Counted from the first letter of the stretch, positions 22,950 to 34,764 are shown. The stretch is DNA of 64,000 nucleotides from Mesotaenium endlicherianum (GCA_009602735.1 WELA01012539.1:38864-102863); one strand, 5' to 3'. Program-made: numbers and translations. The notes: generated by a model from the sequence alone, not told the origin.

Positions 22950-24663
22950 GCTGTAGGTTAAGGCACGTAGACGCGCCCCTAAATGTGCCCAATTTGCGAG
23001 CGTAGACAGAGCTGTACACTCTGCAATACTTGTCCTCGTACTTCCGAGCATCAACAAATTTTCTCTATACCAATTGGGACCTGGCCAGTCACGCATCCAC
23101 TCAACTGTGCAAAAACTTCCTGCTATCCTTTGGTTGCAGATGCACTAGATGGTCACTGCTGGGTGGCTACGAAGGTCTGCGAGCCCTTGTATGAACCTGA
23201 GCAATCGACAGTTGGCGACCACCAAAGTCTCGAGTGTGTGAGACCAGGGGCCATTTATTAGCAGAGGTGGGCAATCACCTGGATTGTCTTCGTCATACAG
23301 CCAGTCAACGTGCAAGTGCTTCACCGCTTGCAAGAACCAAAATGCTGGCCAAAAAGTGGCACCTCCCAAGGTCAAGCAAACAGTGCTTGGATTGGGAATA
23401 GATTCAAAGAATTCAAAACCTACACGCTATGTAAGCAATTCTTGATTCCAAAAATGGAGTGGCCCCTTAGAGTCAGACTTCTTAGGGTTTTGGGCAGATT
23501 CAGGGGTAGTGCTGGGCGAAGGTCTCCGTGTTCCCGACGGTTTGTCCCCCATTACACATCCAGCATTGTGAGATTTGTTGGCCTTGCCAGCAACTTAGCT
23601 CCTCAACCAAATCATCTTGCGAGTCCCACATCCATGGTGGGTTGTAAAATCTGAGAGGCAACTCATGATTCTCTTTTTTGTAGAATAAATGCATGTTGTT
23701 GCCCTTTAGTCGTGCTATGAAGGCGTGCATGATAATAGTGATAGGGAAGCTGCATACCTCGTTGCATGTAAGAATCAGCTCTTTCATTGCTGACATGGAC
23801 TGCCAAGTGGCCAACATACGGATGGCGAGACCCTGCTTGGATTTATATCCAGAGCAACAAGTGTAGAGCACCTGGCCAGTCACTCGGGCGCAGAAGCCCG
23901 CCCACATTCTGCGGTAAAGGCAAGAGCAAACACTTGCAGCCGTGGTAAATGCATGATGCTTGGGCTAATCCAAAGCTCCCGCCCTGGTGGACCTATACAC
24001 GCTCACCCTTGACCAGAAAGGTCTAGTTCCAGCTCTTCTAATGTGTTTGAAGTGTCGAACTCCATACTCTTGAGGTATGACAGCTCCCTCCTGGAGGCAA
24101 CCCACTCTGCGCAGTATCAGATATGCATATTTCGTCGTAAATGATACTGACGTGGCGCATGTTGTTCCTCCTCCTCACAAACTCCGCCAGGTGCTGCATG
24201 ATTATAGAATATTCCTCCACAATGAAATGGAAGGACGTGATCCAAGGATACCTGTTCTTCAGCCTTCCCAGGAAGTTGGCACTATCGGTGCCGCACCTGA
24301 GGTATATCTAAATATCTGTCACGTTGTTTAGCTTGCCCAGTCCTTGGACAGCTTTCTCCCACTTGCTATTCATGTAGTACGAGGCAACCTTTTTGTTGCT
24401 GTCGAGAAGCAAAGTGTGCCACCCCTTGCAACCCTCATTACATCCCTCAAGTTGCTTCTTGTGAATTTCTCTTTGTGGTTTCTCCAATCTAGCTCTCGTG
24501 CACTTTCAAGCAAAACGTCTTGCATCAACTCTGGGTGCTTTGCGCACAACTTTAAGATGTGTGTGCCTTTTCTTTTCTGTTCTCCCATTTTGGATATAAA
24601 ATTCTGAGACTTGGTGGACTCTGTCACCATCTGTGAAGTCACCCTTGCTGCCACGTTGTGCAC
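22950..24663 (-). pseudogene. decayed leucine-rich-repeat-like gene (host)
   Basis: Several minus-strand segments look like diverged leucine-rich repeats: near 24220-24040 (LAEFVRRRNNMRHVSIIYDE), near 24070-24010 (TLEELELDLSG), near 23970-23900 (MHLPRLQVFALAF), near 23850-23700 (MSAMKELILTCNEV) and near 23260-23180 (HTLETLVVANCRLL). The first coding-like segment starts at ATG 24663. The pieces sit in different frames and an in-frame stop lies near 24310, so this is a pseudogene or a multi-exon gene that has decayed. No NB-ARC or kinase domain is seen. LRR proteins usually bind other proteins; no specific role can be given. Confidence 0.4.
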
Positions 24664-25861
24664 TGAATTTGGATTATTCTCCCTGCATCTGGTATGCTGT
24701 TTTATGCCGCTGCATCAAAGCACACTAGACACAAAAGCAATTAGAGGCAAGGAAAATAATGAGAGGCCGCACCTCCAGCCACTCTTATCCAGTTGTATAT
24801 CTGGCGCTTCCACTTGGTCAGCTATCTTGCCACTCCTTGCGAGGTTGCAATTTCCTTGCGAGAAACAATTTAAAAACTCCATCCAAACTGAATGTAAAGT
24901 TCAAAAGAGTAGTTTGTATTTTTTTAGCATTTTATATGCATAGAGTGTGATTTTAGAAGGACTTCGCCTTTATTTCAAGTCATTTGGACAAGAATTGAGA
25001 AAGTTATGAGTTTTGGGAGTTTTTAGGCATAGCACTCGCAAGCTCAAGAGAAGCTCATGAGAAGCTCAAGAGAGTGTGCACCGGGGTGTTGCACCAAGTT
25101 GGCCAAGTATGTGGCCAGATTTGGATTGCCTTGCATCACTCCTATATAGCCACTGGATATTATAAGCTAGCCATGATGGAGCTTGGTATTTTGTATGGAG
25201 ATTGAAGAAGCCTCAAGTGAAGAGAAGTGCCGTGGAGAAGGCTTGGAGCAAAAAAAAGTAATCCAGTTTTTTCTTCAAGCAAGATAGTTGGAGATGGAGC
25301 CTTTCAAGTTCAGATTTTTCTTTCTCTTACGGAGGAGACTACTATGGAGTACTTAAGGTCGAGAGCTATGATGAAGACAAGTTTATGGTGTGGAAGAAGA
25401 AGTAAGGTATGAAGTTGGTGCAAGAGGGCTAGTGCAAGAGATGTCTCCCACTAAAAGTGCGTGTCCCAATAGTGGTGTGTTGGCATAGTTAAGGGGCAGA
25501 TTCTGGTGCATCTATGGAACCTCTTCACGTGAAAGTAGAGCACCAAGGCAAGCTGGGTTTAGTAGTAGAAAGTGTCATTGGGGTGACCAAGGCTAGAGTA
25601 CACTCAAGAAGCTAAGCATGTGGAAGGAGTTGCACAAAGAGAGTAGCCTATCCTCCAGTGCTTTAGTGCACGGGTCAAGTGAAGACCAAGGAGGAGTATG
25701 GTCAAGTGAAGATAGGGAAGTAGGTAGAGGTAGATAAGACCACAAGTAGCTATCTTCAGCCCGTTAGCAAAGAAGCGACGCGGGAAGGTGAAGGTGAAGG
25801 AGAAGCGCTTGTTTTGGTGAGCTTAGCCCGGTCATCGCATGGAGCAAGTACAAAGACTTAG
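24664..25861. other. no recognisable gene; left flank of the DIRS-like element
   Basis: No conserved domain is visible. 25020-25080 has a short run of repeated caagagaagctca words. 25200-25700 is purine-rich on the plus strand and leads into the reverse transcriptase at 25862, so it may be the leader or gag region of that element, but no gag motif was recognised. Confidence 0.4.
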
Positions 25862-27406
25862 ACAAACTAGCAATCACCCTGAGGAAAGATGACTTCCTAT
25901 TTAGCATTGATCTCAAATCAAGATACCACCATGTATCCCTATCCACCCAGATTATTGGCAATACTTGTGCTTCAGGTTAGATGGACAGTACTAGGTCTTC
26001 ACCACACTCCCATTTGGGTTGTCAGTAGCCCGTTAGGTGTTTACAAGAGTCATAAAGGAGCTGGTGGGTAGATGGAGAATCCCTTACTTGGACGATTTCC
26101 TAGTTGCCTGTGCATCACATGAAGAACACTTAGCAAGATCACAGACAATACTAGCAGATTTTGCCAGAGCAGAGGTGGTAGTAAACATGAAAAAAGCTGA
26201 GCTAGGACTCACGAAAGTGATCAAGTTTTTGGGGGTAGTTATCAACACAACAAACATGTGGCTATACATAGACACAGAGAGAAAAACCAAACTCTTGAAA
26301 ACTATCCACAACATACAAGGACTAGATGCAGCAGGGCAACTTGTGCCAGTGAGGGAGATAGCCAAAGTAGCAGGACAGGTCATCTCCATGAAATCAGCTT
26401 TTGGAACACTTCTTGGAACGTATACCAGGGGACTATATGCTCTCATTTCTGGAACAGAGGACTGGGGAGACTATTGTCAAGTGACAGACTTGGCGAGGCA
26501 GGAGTTCCAATTTTGGAAAACTACATTTGATGAGTTCAATGGGGCCCCAATGAAAATTCATACAACACCTCAGATGCTACTGTATGTGGATGCATCTGAG
26601 GATGGGTGGGGAGGAGTGCTGATAGACATATTTTCCAAACAAAATAGCAGATGAAAGTTAAACAAGAGGAGGAATGGGTAGGCACATCCTCAACAAAAAG
26701 AGAACTAGAGGGGCTGATAGCAGCTTTAAAAACATGTGGGGAGAAAATTTCAGGCAAACAAGTCCTGGTCAGAGCTGACAATCAGCCTCTTTATTATATC
26801 TTAAAGAAAGGGGGCTCTTCGAAGCAAGACTTGCAGAATAGCACAGTGCAGGTATTCAACCTAGCCAGGCAGTTTCAGATGGGGCTGATGATAGAATGGT
26901 TGCCAAGGGAGCAAAACCAAGAGGCTGAATACTTGTCAAAAATTAAAGAAAAAGACGATTTCTCTCTCAGGGTGGAGAGTTTCCAGATTTTGGAAAAGAG
27001 ATGGGGCCCACACTCTATAGATAAATTTGCAAATCCTAATAACAAGAAGCTCCAAAGGTTCAATGGGCGTTTTCTATACAAAGAGGCTGTAGGCACTGAT
27101 GCCTTTACACAGGCATGGAGAGGAGAGAACAATTACTCCTTTTCTCCCCCTCAGCTAACACTGGCAGTAGTGAGACATGCTGAGAGGAGCAAAGCAAGCT
27201 GCACACTGGTGATGCCGAGGTGGGAGACTGCAAGTTGGTGGCCAAGCATGCAACCACAACCAGGGCACTGGATGCCCCAGGTAAAAGACTGGGTGAGCCT
27301 GGGGCACCACAGCAGAGGCTGCCTCAGACCAGGCTCAGACTCCAAAACATTTGCTGGCAAAGGATTTCCTTGGTGTGAGATGCTGGCATTAAGACTCAAA
27401 GAATAG
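25862..27406 (+). pseudogene. DIRS-like reverse transcriptase and RNase H
   Basis: Visible motifs are SIDLKSRYHHVSL near 25902, the catalytic PYLDDFLVAC near 26092 and KFLGVVINT near 26225. RNase H begins at LYVDASEDGWGGVL near 26580 and continues with the TKRELEGLIAAL segment near 26695. A 'WLPREQNQEAEYLSK' stretch near 26898 is typical of the RNase H end in DIRS elements. It would copy the element RNA into DNA. It is broken in a few places. Confidence 0.78.
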
Positions 27407-27416
27407 ATGGAGTTGG

Positions 27417-28441
27417 GTGAGGGCTGCAGATGCAATCATTAACAGAGATCCAGGGCTCAGGATGTTGCAACACAAGAGAATAGAAATATCCTTTGGATCT
27501 ATCAGCCAGGGCACATTAAAGACATACAACCCATATTGGAAAAAAAATCAAAACTTGGTGCCAGGAAAAAGGCATAAAAAGCCTTCCAGCATCGAAAAAG
27601 GTAGCTCTGATGTACATGATTCACATATTCTCTGCAGCATTCTCATGGTCAGTCTTCAATCTGACTTTAGCTGCTATAGGAACAGTGCATAGATTGGTGA
27701 AACAACCCAACCCACTAGTGGCCCCAAAGCCCATAAATACAAAAATGCCTCTAGTTCTTGCAAAAATTACAGGAATTTTGATGTGGTATGCTAGGAAAGA
27801 AGCATCTCTGGCTGACTTGATGAAGGCAGTTTACCCTAGTACTAATGTACTATGGCTTTTTGAAATTCTCTGATCTAGCCCAGCTGAAGGTAAAAGACAC
27901 CCAGATGGAGGAAATGGAGAGCTTCACTTTGATATGGCTTTGGCTGGCACAGGCCAAGCATGATCAACAAAAAGAAGGCAAATGGGTGCCAATATTTCAC
28001 ACCAGGAGCAGATGGTCCTCAGTGCTACTCTTCAGCAGGCTGATGGCACAAGCCCCTACCTACAAGCTAGAAGACACTATAATTCAAGAGGTGAACAGCC
28101 AAGGTGAGCTGTCAGGCAGACCACCCTCCTACCACCTCATCAGAAAATGGTGTTTGGAGTGTTTTGCACATGTGGGACTAGGAGTGAAAGATGTAGGAAC
28201 TCATGTTCTTAGAAAGGGAGCTGCCACTGCTGCAGCACACCTTGGAGTCCCTGACAGGTTGCTTAATGACATAGGCAGATGGAATTCAGACAAAGCAAAA
28301 TTGGCATATATTGTCGATCTCAATGCTTCCATCCTAGTTGCAGCTAACATCATAGACTTACTAGACAAGCCGGAAGAAGGAAAATATTCACAGTTGCAGC
28401 TAGCACAGGCATTTAAAAGGAAAGTAGCAAGGCTTAAGTAG
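27417..28441 (+). pseudogene. DIRS-like tyrosine recombinase
   Basis: The C-terminal catalytic part shows GTHVLRKGAATAAAHLG (about 28196-28247), carrying the His-x-x-Arg pair of tyrosine recombinases, then GRWNS and a Tyr in AKLAYIVDL (about 28290-28325), the likely nucleophile. The first half of the domain (27417-27870) is less clear. In this class the enzyme joins a circular cDNA into the genome without target duplication. Confidence 0.75.
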
Positions 28442-28744
28442 GCTAATAAAGAGATACTAGATGACAGATAAGAAAGTCAATTTTCTAAGGAGTAAGTGCC
28501 CAGCCCCAGAACAACACCAAAATTGCACTGTTGTGCTGCTCTTTATGGTAGTCTTTCCTGCCTATGTGAGCCCCCTGAATGCCAGCTTCTCTTCGGCCTC
28601 AGCCTGCCTCTGAATCTCCACTATCCTACCATGTATAAAGACTACCCACAAACAACAAACCTATATGCAACACAACTTCATCAACTAAGCCTCCTACCCT
28701 TCCATTTTCCTACTTACGTACACAAGTATGCCTTTTTATACATT
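28442..28744. other. spacer between the DIRS-like element and D
   Basis: About 300 bases without a recognised gene. They end in CATTT at 28741-28745, the left target duplication of element D; the right copy is at 56574-56578. Confidence 0.5.
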
Positions 28745-30024
28745 TGTCGTGCGTTACGAGGTCGAGTGCGCAACATAGGTATAAGCCACACATCATAAGC
28801 AAGCAGGCTTTGCTGCAATGAAGTGTATAATACATGTGGCTTTATAGCCAAAAAGGGAGTCAAATCTCAAATGTTTTAATCAAGGAGTGTGTACTCTCCA
28901 GAGTGAGCACCTCAAAATTGTAAACTGGTAGGAATACAACTAATGAAGTATGGCCCAAAAGATCACTGGAAGCACATCATGATCTTCAAGAGTAGTCCTC
29001 TGCAAGGATCTAAGCTGTGACTTTGCTCACCACTTGTGAAGTTCTTCAAGTGACTGGAAGCCAGGAGGGCTTGCTCTTCACAAGAGAGTAACTAAGTGGT
29101 CCTGAAAACACAAGAGATAAAAGTGTAAGCCTTACCGATATTCTCTGCTACTTACACCTGGCATAATGGGACTTCTGAAAAATGTCTCTCTAGGGACATC
29201 TCTAGCACTTATACTCCTGAAAATCCGGCGTGGTATGCGGCGGATCCAATGCATCTAGTCACTCTAGGAGGCTCTCCTATGTCCACTAACGTGTACAAGG
29301 CATGTATTAGCGCTCCTATGGGCTAGGCACAACTCAAACCAATCAAAGCAAAGCACGGAGAATATGCTATGTGTCTCTCATTGGTGGAGCTTACCTTGGG
29401 TGATTCGACCTAGATAGCGCCTCAAAAGTGAATCTGGAACTTGAGGAAGCTTCTTCTAGGAGTAGGGGATGCAGTCACCAAATTATAGTCTCAATGATGC
29501 ACTTATACTATGGAAGTGCAAGACTTATGTAGTCTAAGGGGCTCGCGGATTTGTGCGTACAAAGCTAGGGGTTTTTGGGATCACGAAGAGCCAACAATGT
29601 CACCTTTGGGGACAGTGCGTTACAAGTTGGCCCTTGGGAAAGTTCCGCTAGGGTGCCGGTAGGTGATGCGGACTACATCGTAAATATCTCGCTCGATACT
29701 TGACCAAATGACGCGAAACCGGTGCCATTCGGAAGATGATTTGACGCGCTACATTTTGGTGACTTGGAAATCTAGAAAAGATCAACATATAGATGTGTAA
29801 GGTCAATGCAAAGTCGGTCTTCCTAGGTTGATGGTTCACAAAAGTGGAGCTCGATTTTGTACGTCAACCTCGACTCAATAAATCATGACAGCTGTCGTGC
29901 GTTACAAGGTCGGGTGCGCAACATAGGTATAAGCAACACATCTTAAGCAAGCAGGCTTTGCTGCAATGAAGTCTATAATACATGTGGCTTTATAGCCGAA
30001 AAGGGAGTCTCAAATGTTTTAATT
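28745..30024 (-). repeat. 3' terminal blocks of D in order C1-K2-C2
   Basis: C1 (29893-30024) and C2 (28745-28880) are near-identical direct repeats of ~132-136 bp. Each contains ggctataaagcc (a TATA-like core), and on the minus strand each ends CGCACGACA. K2 (28882-29890) lies between them and starts TGTCATGATT on the minus strand. A run of eight G (minus strand, 30025-30032) sits just before C1 as the polypurine tract. C1 and K2 are joined as CA-GC-TG, a palindromic junction. K2 matches K1 at the other end of the element. Confidence 0.85.
29648..29839 (-). other. 63-codon ORF inside K2, kept in K1
   Basis: A short ORF begins ~50 bases inside block K and is open in both copies (also 56331-56522) with a handful of substitutions. 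It is sense to the element. It has no recognised domain and may be open by chance. Confidence 0.25.
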
Positions 30025-30037
30025 CCCCCCCCAGCTC

Positions 30038-30379
30038 TCAGCCTCCAGCTGATGGGCTGTGTACGCTGCCTAAGGCTAGCTCAGAGCAGTCACTGCAGAA
30101 CCAGTCTCCAGCTGGCACGCGAGCCAGCGGCGGGTCGAGGCAGCTGACGTGGAAGCCGAGGTTGCAGCTGTCGCAGAGCAGCATCTTGGCCTCCTGGCAA
30201 CGACTGTGGCAGATGTGGCACGCCCAGTCCTCGGGCGGGCGCGCGTCGCGGGGACAAATGTGCAAGTCAAGATTAGGAAGGTGGCATAGTCCACAGTTCT
30301 TCGTGTGGTCCTTGTGAAGATGGCCATCTGCGCCTTCCAGCTCCAGGATAATTTTCTGGTCGGGCGGGAAAATAGACAT
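30038..30379 (-). pseudogene. PHD finger at the integrase C-terminus of D
   Basis: The frame ends with CHICHSRCQEAKMLLCDSC, then NLGFHVSC and WFCSDCSE. The spacing C-x2-C, C-x2-C, H-x2-C, C-x2-C is the Cys4-His-Cys3 pattern of a PHD finger (about 30060-30240). PHD fingers read the histone H3 tail, methylated or not. It occupies the place where chromoviruses carry a chromodomain, so it may guide integration; this role is inferred. An extra C-x2-C pair (CGLC) precedes it. Confidence 0.8.
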
Positions 30380-33345
30380 TTCATGGAAGGGGCTAAAGAG
30401 AACAAGATATTTTCCCGGATTCCCGACGCCAAGACGCGCTTGACGCGCAGGATGACCGGCGAGCTGCTGGTGTCGAGGGTGTTCTTCGTCTGACGTCGCG
30501 AATACACAAAGTCATCTGCGGAAACTGCAACGCCCGCGGACGGTACGCTCCTCCACGAGTCATGGCACACCTTAGCATGTCGCGATGCTGTGCAATGCTG
30601 AGGTTATCCATGGCCATGGGCATCAGGCGCTGGAAGAGCTGCGCACGTTGTCCGATAAGAGCGCTCCACGTCTCGGGATTGTCCAAGTCCAAGACATGCG
30701 CGGCCACGGTCCTGGCTGTCGCGGGCAGGATTGGCTGGCGGCCGTAGAGAAGGAAGTAGGGAGAGTGCAAGACCAAGGAGGCCTACTTACTGAACCTGCA
30801 CCCCATAGCCAACCATGGGAGGGCGTCGTTCCAATGGGTGCTGTCGTGGGCAAGGCAGTACTTCCGCAACCCAAGCTTGACGTTCTGTACCATGCGCTCT
30901 GCAAGGCCGTCATCTTGAGGATGATCGCGGGAGGTGGTGCGGTGGTCGATCATAGAGCGCTCCAGCAGCTTCTGAAAACTGCCCAGGAACTTCTTGCCCT
31001 AGTCGGTTAGCACCTCAACGCAGCCGCCAAAACGGCAAAGGACCTGATCGAGAAAGGCCTGAGCGATCCCCTCACTGGCCTTGCTGGGCAAAGGCACGAG
31101 CTTGATCCACTTGGACATGTGCTCAATCATCACCAAGACGTAGAGGTTGCCTCAGCGAGACTTGGGCAGCTCCGCAGCCAAGTCGAGCGACCACCTGTGA
31201 AACAGCCCCTGAATAGGGAGGGGGCTGAGAGCGACGGTGCGGGCTGTGAAGCTCGAGCGCACACGGTCGCACAGAGTGCAGCTGCTGACGATGTCGGCGA
31301 CGACCTTAGTCATGCCGGACCACCAGTATTCGGCCTGAATAAGGCTGAGCGTGCGTTTGACACCGAAGTGTCCCAGTGCCTCGTGCACCCGGCGCACCAG
31401 CTAACAGCGCATAGCAGGCTCAGGAACCACCAGGTTGGAGCCGTCTGCCATCACCCGGTGCACGCACCCCTCCACGAAGACGAAGTCGCGGCTGCGCTTG
31501 AGGACGCGCTCGCGCTCCCTCGTGGTGACGCCTAGAGCTATCACCTTAGAGGCGACAAACTGCAACACTGGGGCGTCCTCCCAAACATCATTGGGCCCCC
31601 GCTGCCAGCTGTCTTGCTCCTCTGCTGCTGCCAATGCCAAGCGCCGCGTGTTGACAGTCACCACGGCCAGGCTCGTGAGCCCTGCGGGCCGCACCTTGCT
31701 GTCCACAGTGAAGGCCAAGAATGCTGCTGCGTGCCACGCCACAGGCTCGTCCTTGTCATGGCGTGCCATAGTCAGGTCCCTTGACGAGGGAAGAGGGTTA
31801 CGACTGAGGCCGTCGGCGTCCATGTTAGTGGACCCAGGGCGGTGATGCACGTCGAAGGTGTACTCCTGTAGAATGAGCGCCCATCGTGCGTACTTGCCAG
31901 TCAGGCGCTCCGACGTCATGAGCCACTTGAGTGGCTGATGGTTGGTGACCAGGCAGAAGTGGGTGCCGTAGAGGTAGTGCCTGAAGTGCACAATCGCCCA
32001 GACTGCTGCCAGGCACTCCTCTCGTAAGAGCCGTAGTTTCTCTCAGCGCGGTTGTTGCTGCGGCTAGCGTAGGCCACCACGTGCTCGAAGCCCTCATGCT
32101 CCTGCACCAGCACCGCGCCCAGCCCTGCCTGCGACCAATCGGTGTGGAGAACAAAGGGCTTCTTGTAGTTGGGCCGCCGCAACACTGGTGCGCTCACTAA
32201 CATTTCCTTGAGCTTGTCAAATGCCGCCTGTTGCTCTGGCCCCCACACATAAGCAACACCCTTTCGCAACAAGTTGTTGAGCGGCTTGGCCAGCTCGCTG
32301 AACCCTGGCACGAAGCGCCGATAGTAGTTGGCAATGCCAAGGAAGGCCCTTAGCTGCAAGTGAGCCGTGGGAGGCGGAATGCCCGTGATGGCTGAGATCT
32401 TGGCCAGCTACGGCGCCAGACCGCTCGAAGAGAGCAGATTCCCGAGGTATTCCACCTCTCGAGTCCCAAACGTACACTTGCCGGGATGGCACTTGAGCCC
32501 CGCGGCCTCCAAGCGCTCCAACACGGCAGTGATGTGGACCACGTGCTCCTCAAACGTCTCACTAAAGGCGAGCACGTCATCGATGTAGCAACGGGCAAAC
32601 GGAAGCCCTACCAGCTCCTTATCCATGATCCTCTGAAAGGTGGCCGGCGCGTTCTTCAACCCCAAAAGGCATCACCACCCACTCGTAGAGGCGCTGTGCC
32701 CCCCAGAACGCCGTCTTATGCTGTCCTCCTCGGCGATGGGAATTTGGTTGAAGCCCTGGCGCAGGTCTAGCACTGAGAACCAAGTGCAGGTGCCAATGTC
32801 ATCAAAGATCTCGTCTAGCGTCGACATAAGGTACTTGTCCGCTCAGTGACCTCGTTTAGCCGACGATAGCCACCGCACATCCTCTTCTCGGACCAGTTGC
32901 CCGAGGCATCCTTCTTGGCTGGCATGGCCGTGGGCGCGGCGTAGCGAGACGAAGACTCCATGATGAGCCAACTGTCCTCCAGCTTGCCTATCTGTGCGCC
33001 GATCAGACCATCCTCGAAGTGACTGTAACGATATCTCTTGAGGAAGATAGGCTTCTTGGACGTGAGAGGGATCCGCATGGGATCCCCCTTGTAGCGCTCG
33101 AGGTCGTGCATGCCGCTAGCGAAGCTGACGCTGCATCTCCCATCCAGCAGTGTCGTCAGCTGTGCCGCCTGCGCGTCAATGAGATTCCCCCCCAGCTTCC
33201 ATGTAGGCGCAGCTGGTGAGGGCTCCTGCCCTACAGCCGGCTCCTCCTGCCCTGCTGCTGGCGTAACCTGTGGCGCTGCAGGTGTCACCTGCCCTGCAGC
33301 TGTCTGTGCGCGACCTGCGATGGTTGCCTCCCCCTTGGCAGCTGC
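30038..33345 (-). pseudogene. pol part of D: RT, RNase H, integrase, PHD
   Basis: After an Ala/Pro-rich linker (from 33345), reverse transcriptase runs about 33000-32400 (RMCGGYRRLNE, CYIDDVLAF near 32600-32575), RNase H about 32250-31800 (VLHTDWSQAGLGAVL) and the integrase HHCC segment about 31400-31250 (HEALGHFGVKRT, SSCTLCDRV). The integrase core runs about 31240-30560, then a tail with RRQTKNTLDTSS and a PHD finger. It is read from the E insertion site downwards. Many breaks are present. Confidence 0.85.
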
Positions 33346-33350
33346 TACCA

Positions 33351-34094
33351 TGTAAGGTCATAAGTTTATAAAGTGCATTTTTGAGTTTCATGAAAGTATG
33401 TTTTGATTGTATAGTAGTGTAGAGTGCATTTTTGTGGTCATTTTGATATAAAGTTCATCGAATTTGGTCAAGTATTGAGAGAGTTATGCATTTCCAAACT
33501 TTAATTAGTTTTGAGGACGGTTGACGACTGTCCTTAATTCGCGGCGAGCGCGACCGTCGGATTGACCGACAGCGTCGAGCGATCTGGCCCGTTAGAATGA
33601 ACTCGAACCTTCACGTAAGTTCGGCTGACGCGGAGTGCCGACTAGGTCGATTTACCTAGAAGTTTCGGTTTAGCCTAGCGCGTCTAAGATAGAATATTCT
33701 AGTAATGTCGATGCATGTATGTGGACGTCAATTCGGCCCGACACGTCAGATTAGACTGATCTGGCTTACTCACGAATATTCTGGAAGGGACGATTTGACG
33801 AACACTTAGGAAAATCCGTAGCTTCCTCCTAGGGAGGAGAACTTAGGCAGAAAATTATAAATAGGCATAACTTCTTTGTTTCTTATCAGTTTTCACTTCT
33901 GTAAATTTCTACGGGTTTGTAATGACAAGGCCTTTCATCCTACATCATTTGTGAGCAGTTTCTTGCTACTCAAAATGTTGAGTAATTTTCCTAAGCTTTG
34001 TTAGTGATATGCCGCTGCACTCTCTAGTATGATGGCAACTAGTTTCTTTCCTCGTGAGTCACTATGCTTCCACTAGGGCACTTTGCCCCTTTCA
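33351..34094 (+). repeat. 5' LTR of E
   Basis: It begins TGTAAGGTCATAAG and ends CCCCTTTCA. A TATA-like tataaatagg lies near 33856-33866 and is the probable promoter core. It matches 38246-38989. Confidence 0.93.
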
Positions 34095-34096
34095 TC

Positions 34097-34109
34097 TGGT
34101 ATCGGAGCA
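34097..34109 (+). other. primer-binding site of E
   Basis: TGGTATCGGAGCA lies two bases after the LTR, complementary to the plant initiator Met-tRNA 3' end. The same site is used by family A. Confidence 0.88.
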
Positions 34110-34131
34110 TGGCTAGTTTGCATATTATATT

Positions 34132-34764
34132 ATGGACTCGCAGCTGGCAACTGGAGGAGGCGAACAAGTCGAGCATGTTGAGCGCGCGGGGCAACAGGCA
34201 GCACCAACGATGACTGGAGAGCAACAAGAAATGCAGGCGATGCTAAGGCAAATGGCAAATGCAATTGGAGGAGAAGTCTACACCCAGTTTCAACAAAATA
34301 TGCGCGCGGAGGTGGAGAGAATGGTGCGAATTGTTATGGGGAACACCGCTTCGACGAGTTCGGCACCTGCACCCATTGTACCACCAATTCATGTTAACCT
34401 AGTGGTGCAACCAGTTATTCGACCCGCATCAGGAGTGCGTGCGCCCAAGCCTGAAGTTTATATTGGAGAGCGTGGATCGCCGCCTGTTCATCAGTGGATT
34501 TTTGGAGTGAAGAAGTTTATGGAGTATTCTGCGCTCACGCCCGACAGGCAAGTCGCCTTTGTCATAACCTTGCTGCAGAAGAGTGCTGGAGCTTGGTATG
34601 AACGAGAAGAGCAGCTGTCTGGAGTTCCTGCTACTGTTGATCAGCTATTTGAAGGCTTGAAGAGGCAATTTCAACCTGTTGCACCCGAGGCTACCGCTCG
34701 AGATCTATTGGTGCGCCTTCGTTAGCGAGGAAGCGTTCAGGAGTATGTATCGCGCTTCAACGAG
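34132..34764 (+). pseudogene. gag of E (cut by assembly gap)
   Basis: The ATG at 34132 starts MDSQLATGGGEQ. The gag core includes PKPEVYIGERGSPPVHQW near 34450 and AGAWYEREEQLSG near 34590, typical of the capsid region of plant chromoviruses. The rest, with the expected zinc knuckle and protease, falls in the gap. Confidence 0.82.

Larger units (their letters stand above)
25862..28441 (+). mobile_element. tyrosine-recombinase (DIRS-like) retroelement
   Basis: A reverse transcriptase of DIRS type with RNase H (25862-27406) is followed by a tyrosine recombinase (27417-28441) on the same strand. There is no DDE integrase and no aspartic protease. This combination is diagnostic of DIRS, Ngaro or PAT-type elements. 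Terminal repeats were not identified with confidence; the ~180-bp repeats at 56574-57931, once adjacent before D inserted, are a possible candidate. It has about five or more breaks. Confidence 0.78.

Noticed and set aside
28745-30024. K2 as a separate solo LTR inserted between two C copies
   Set aside because: K also forms the 5' end of D at 55565-56573, just before the gag start, and C1-K2 meet at a palindromic junction rather than between target duplications.
34097-34109. Part of a tRNA gene
   Set aside because: Only the 13 bases complementary to a tRNA 3' end are present and they sit directly after an LTR, so this is a primer-binding site. No cloverleaf is seen.
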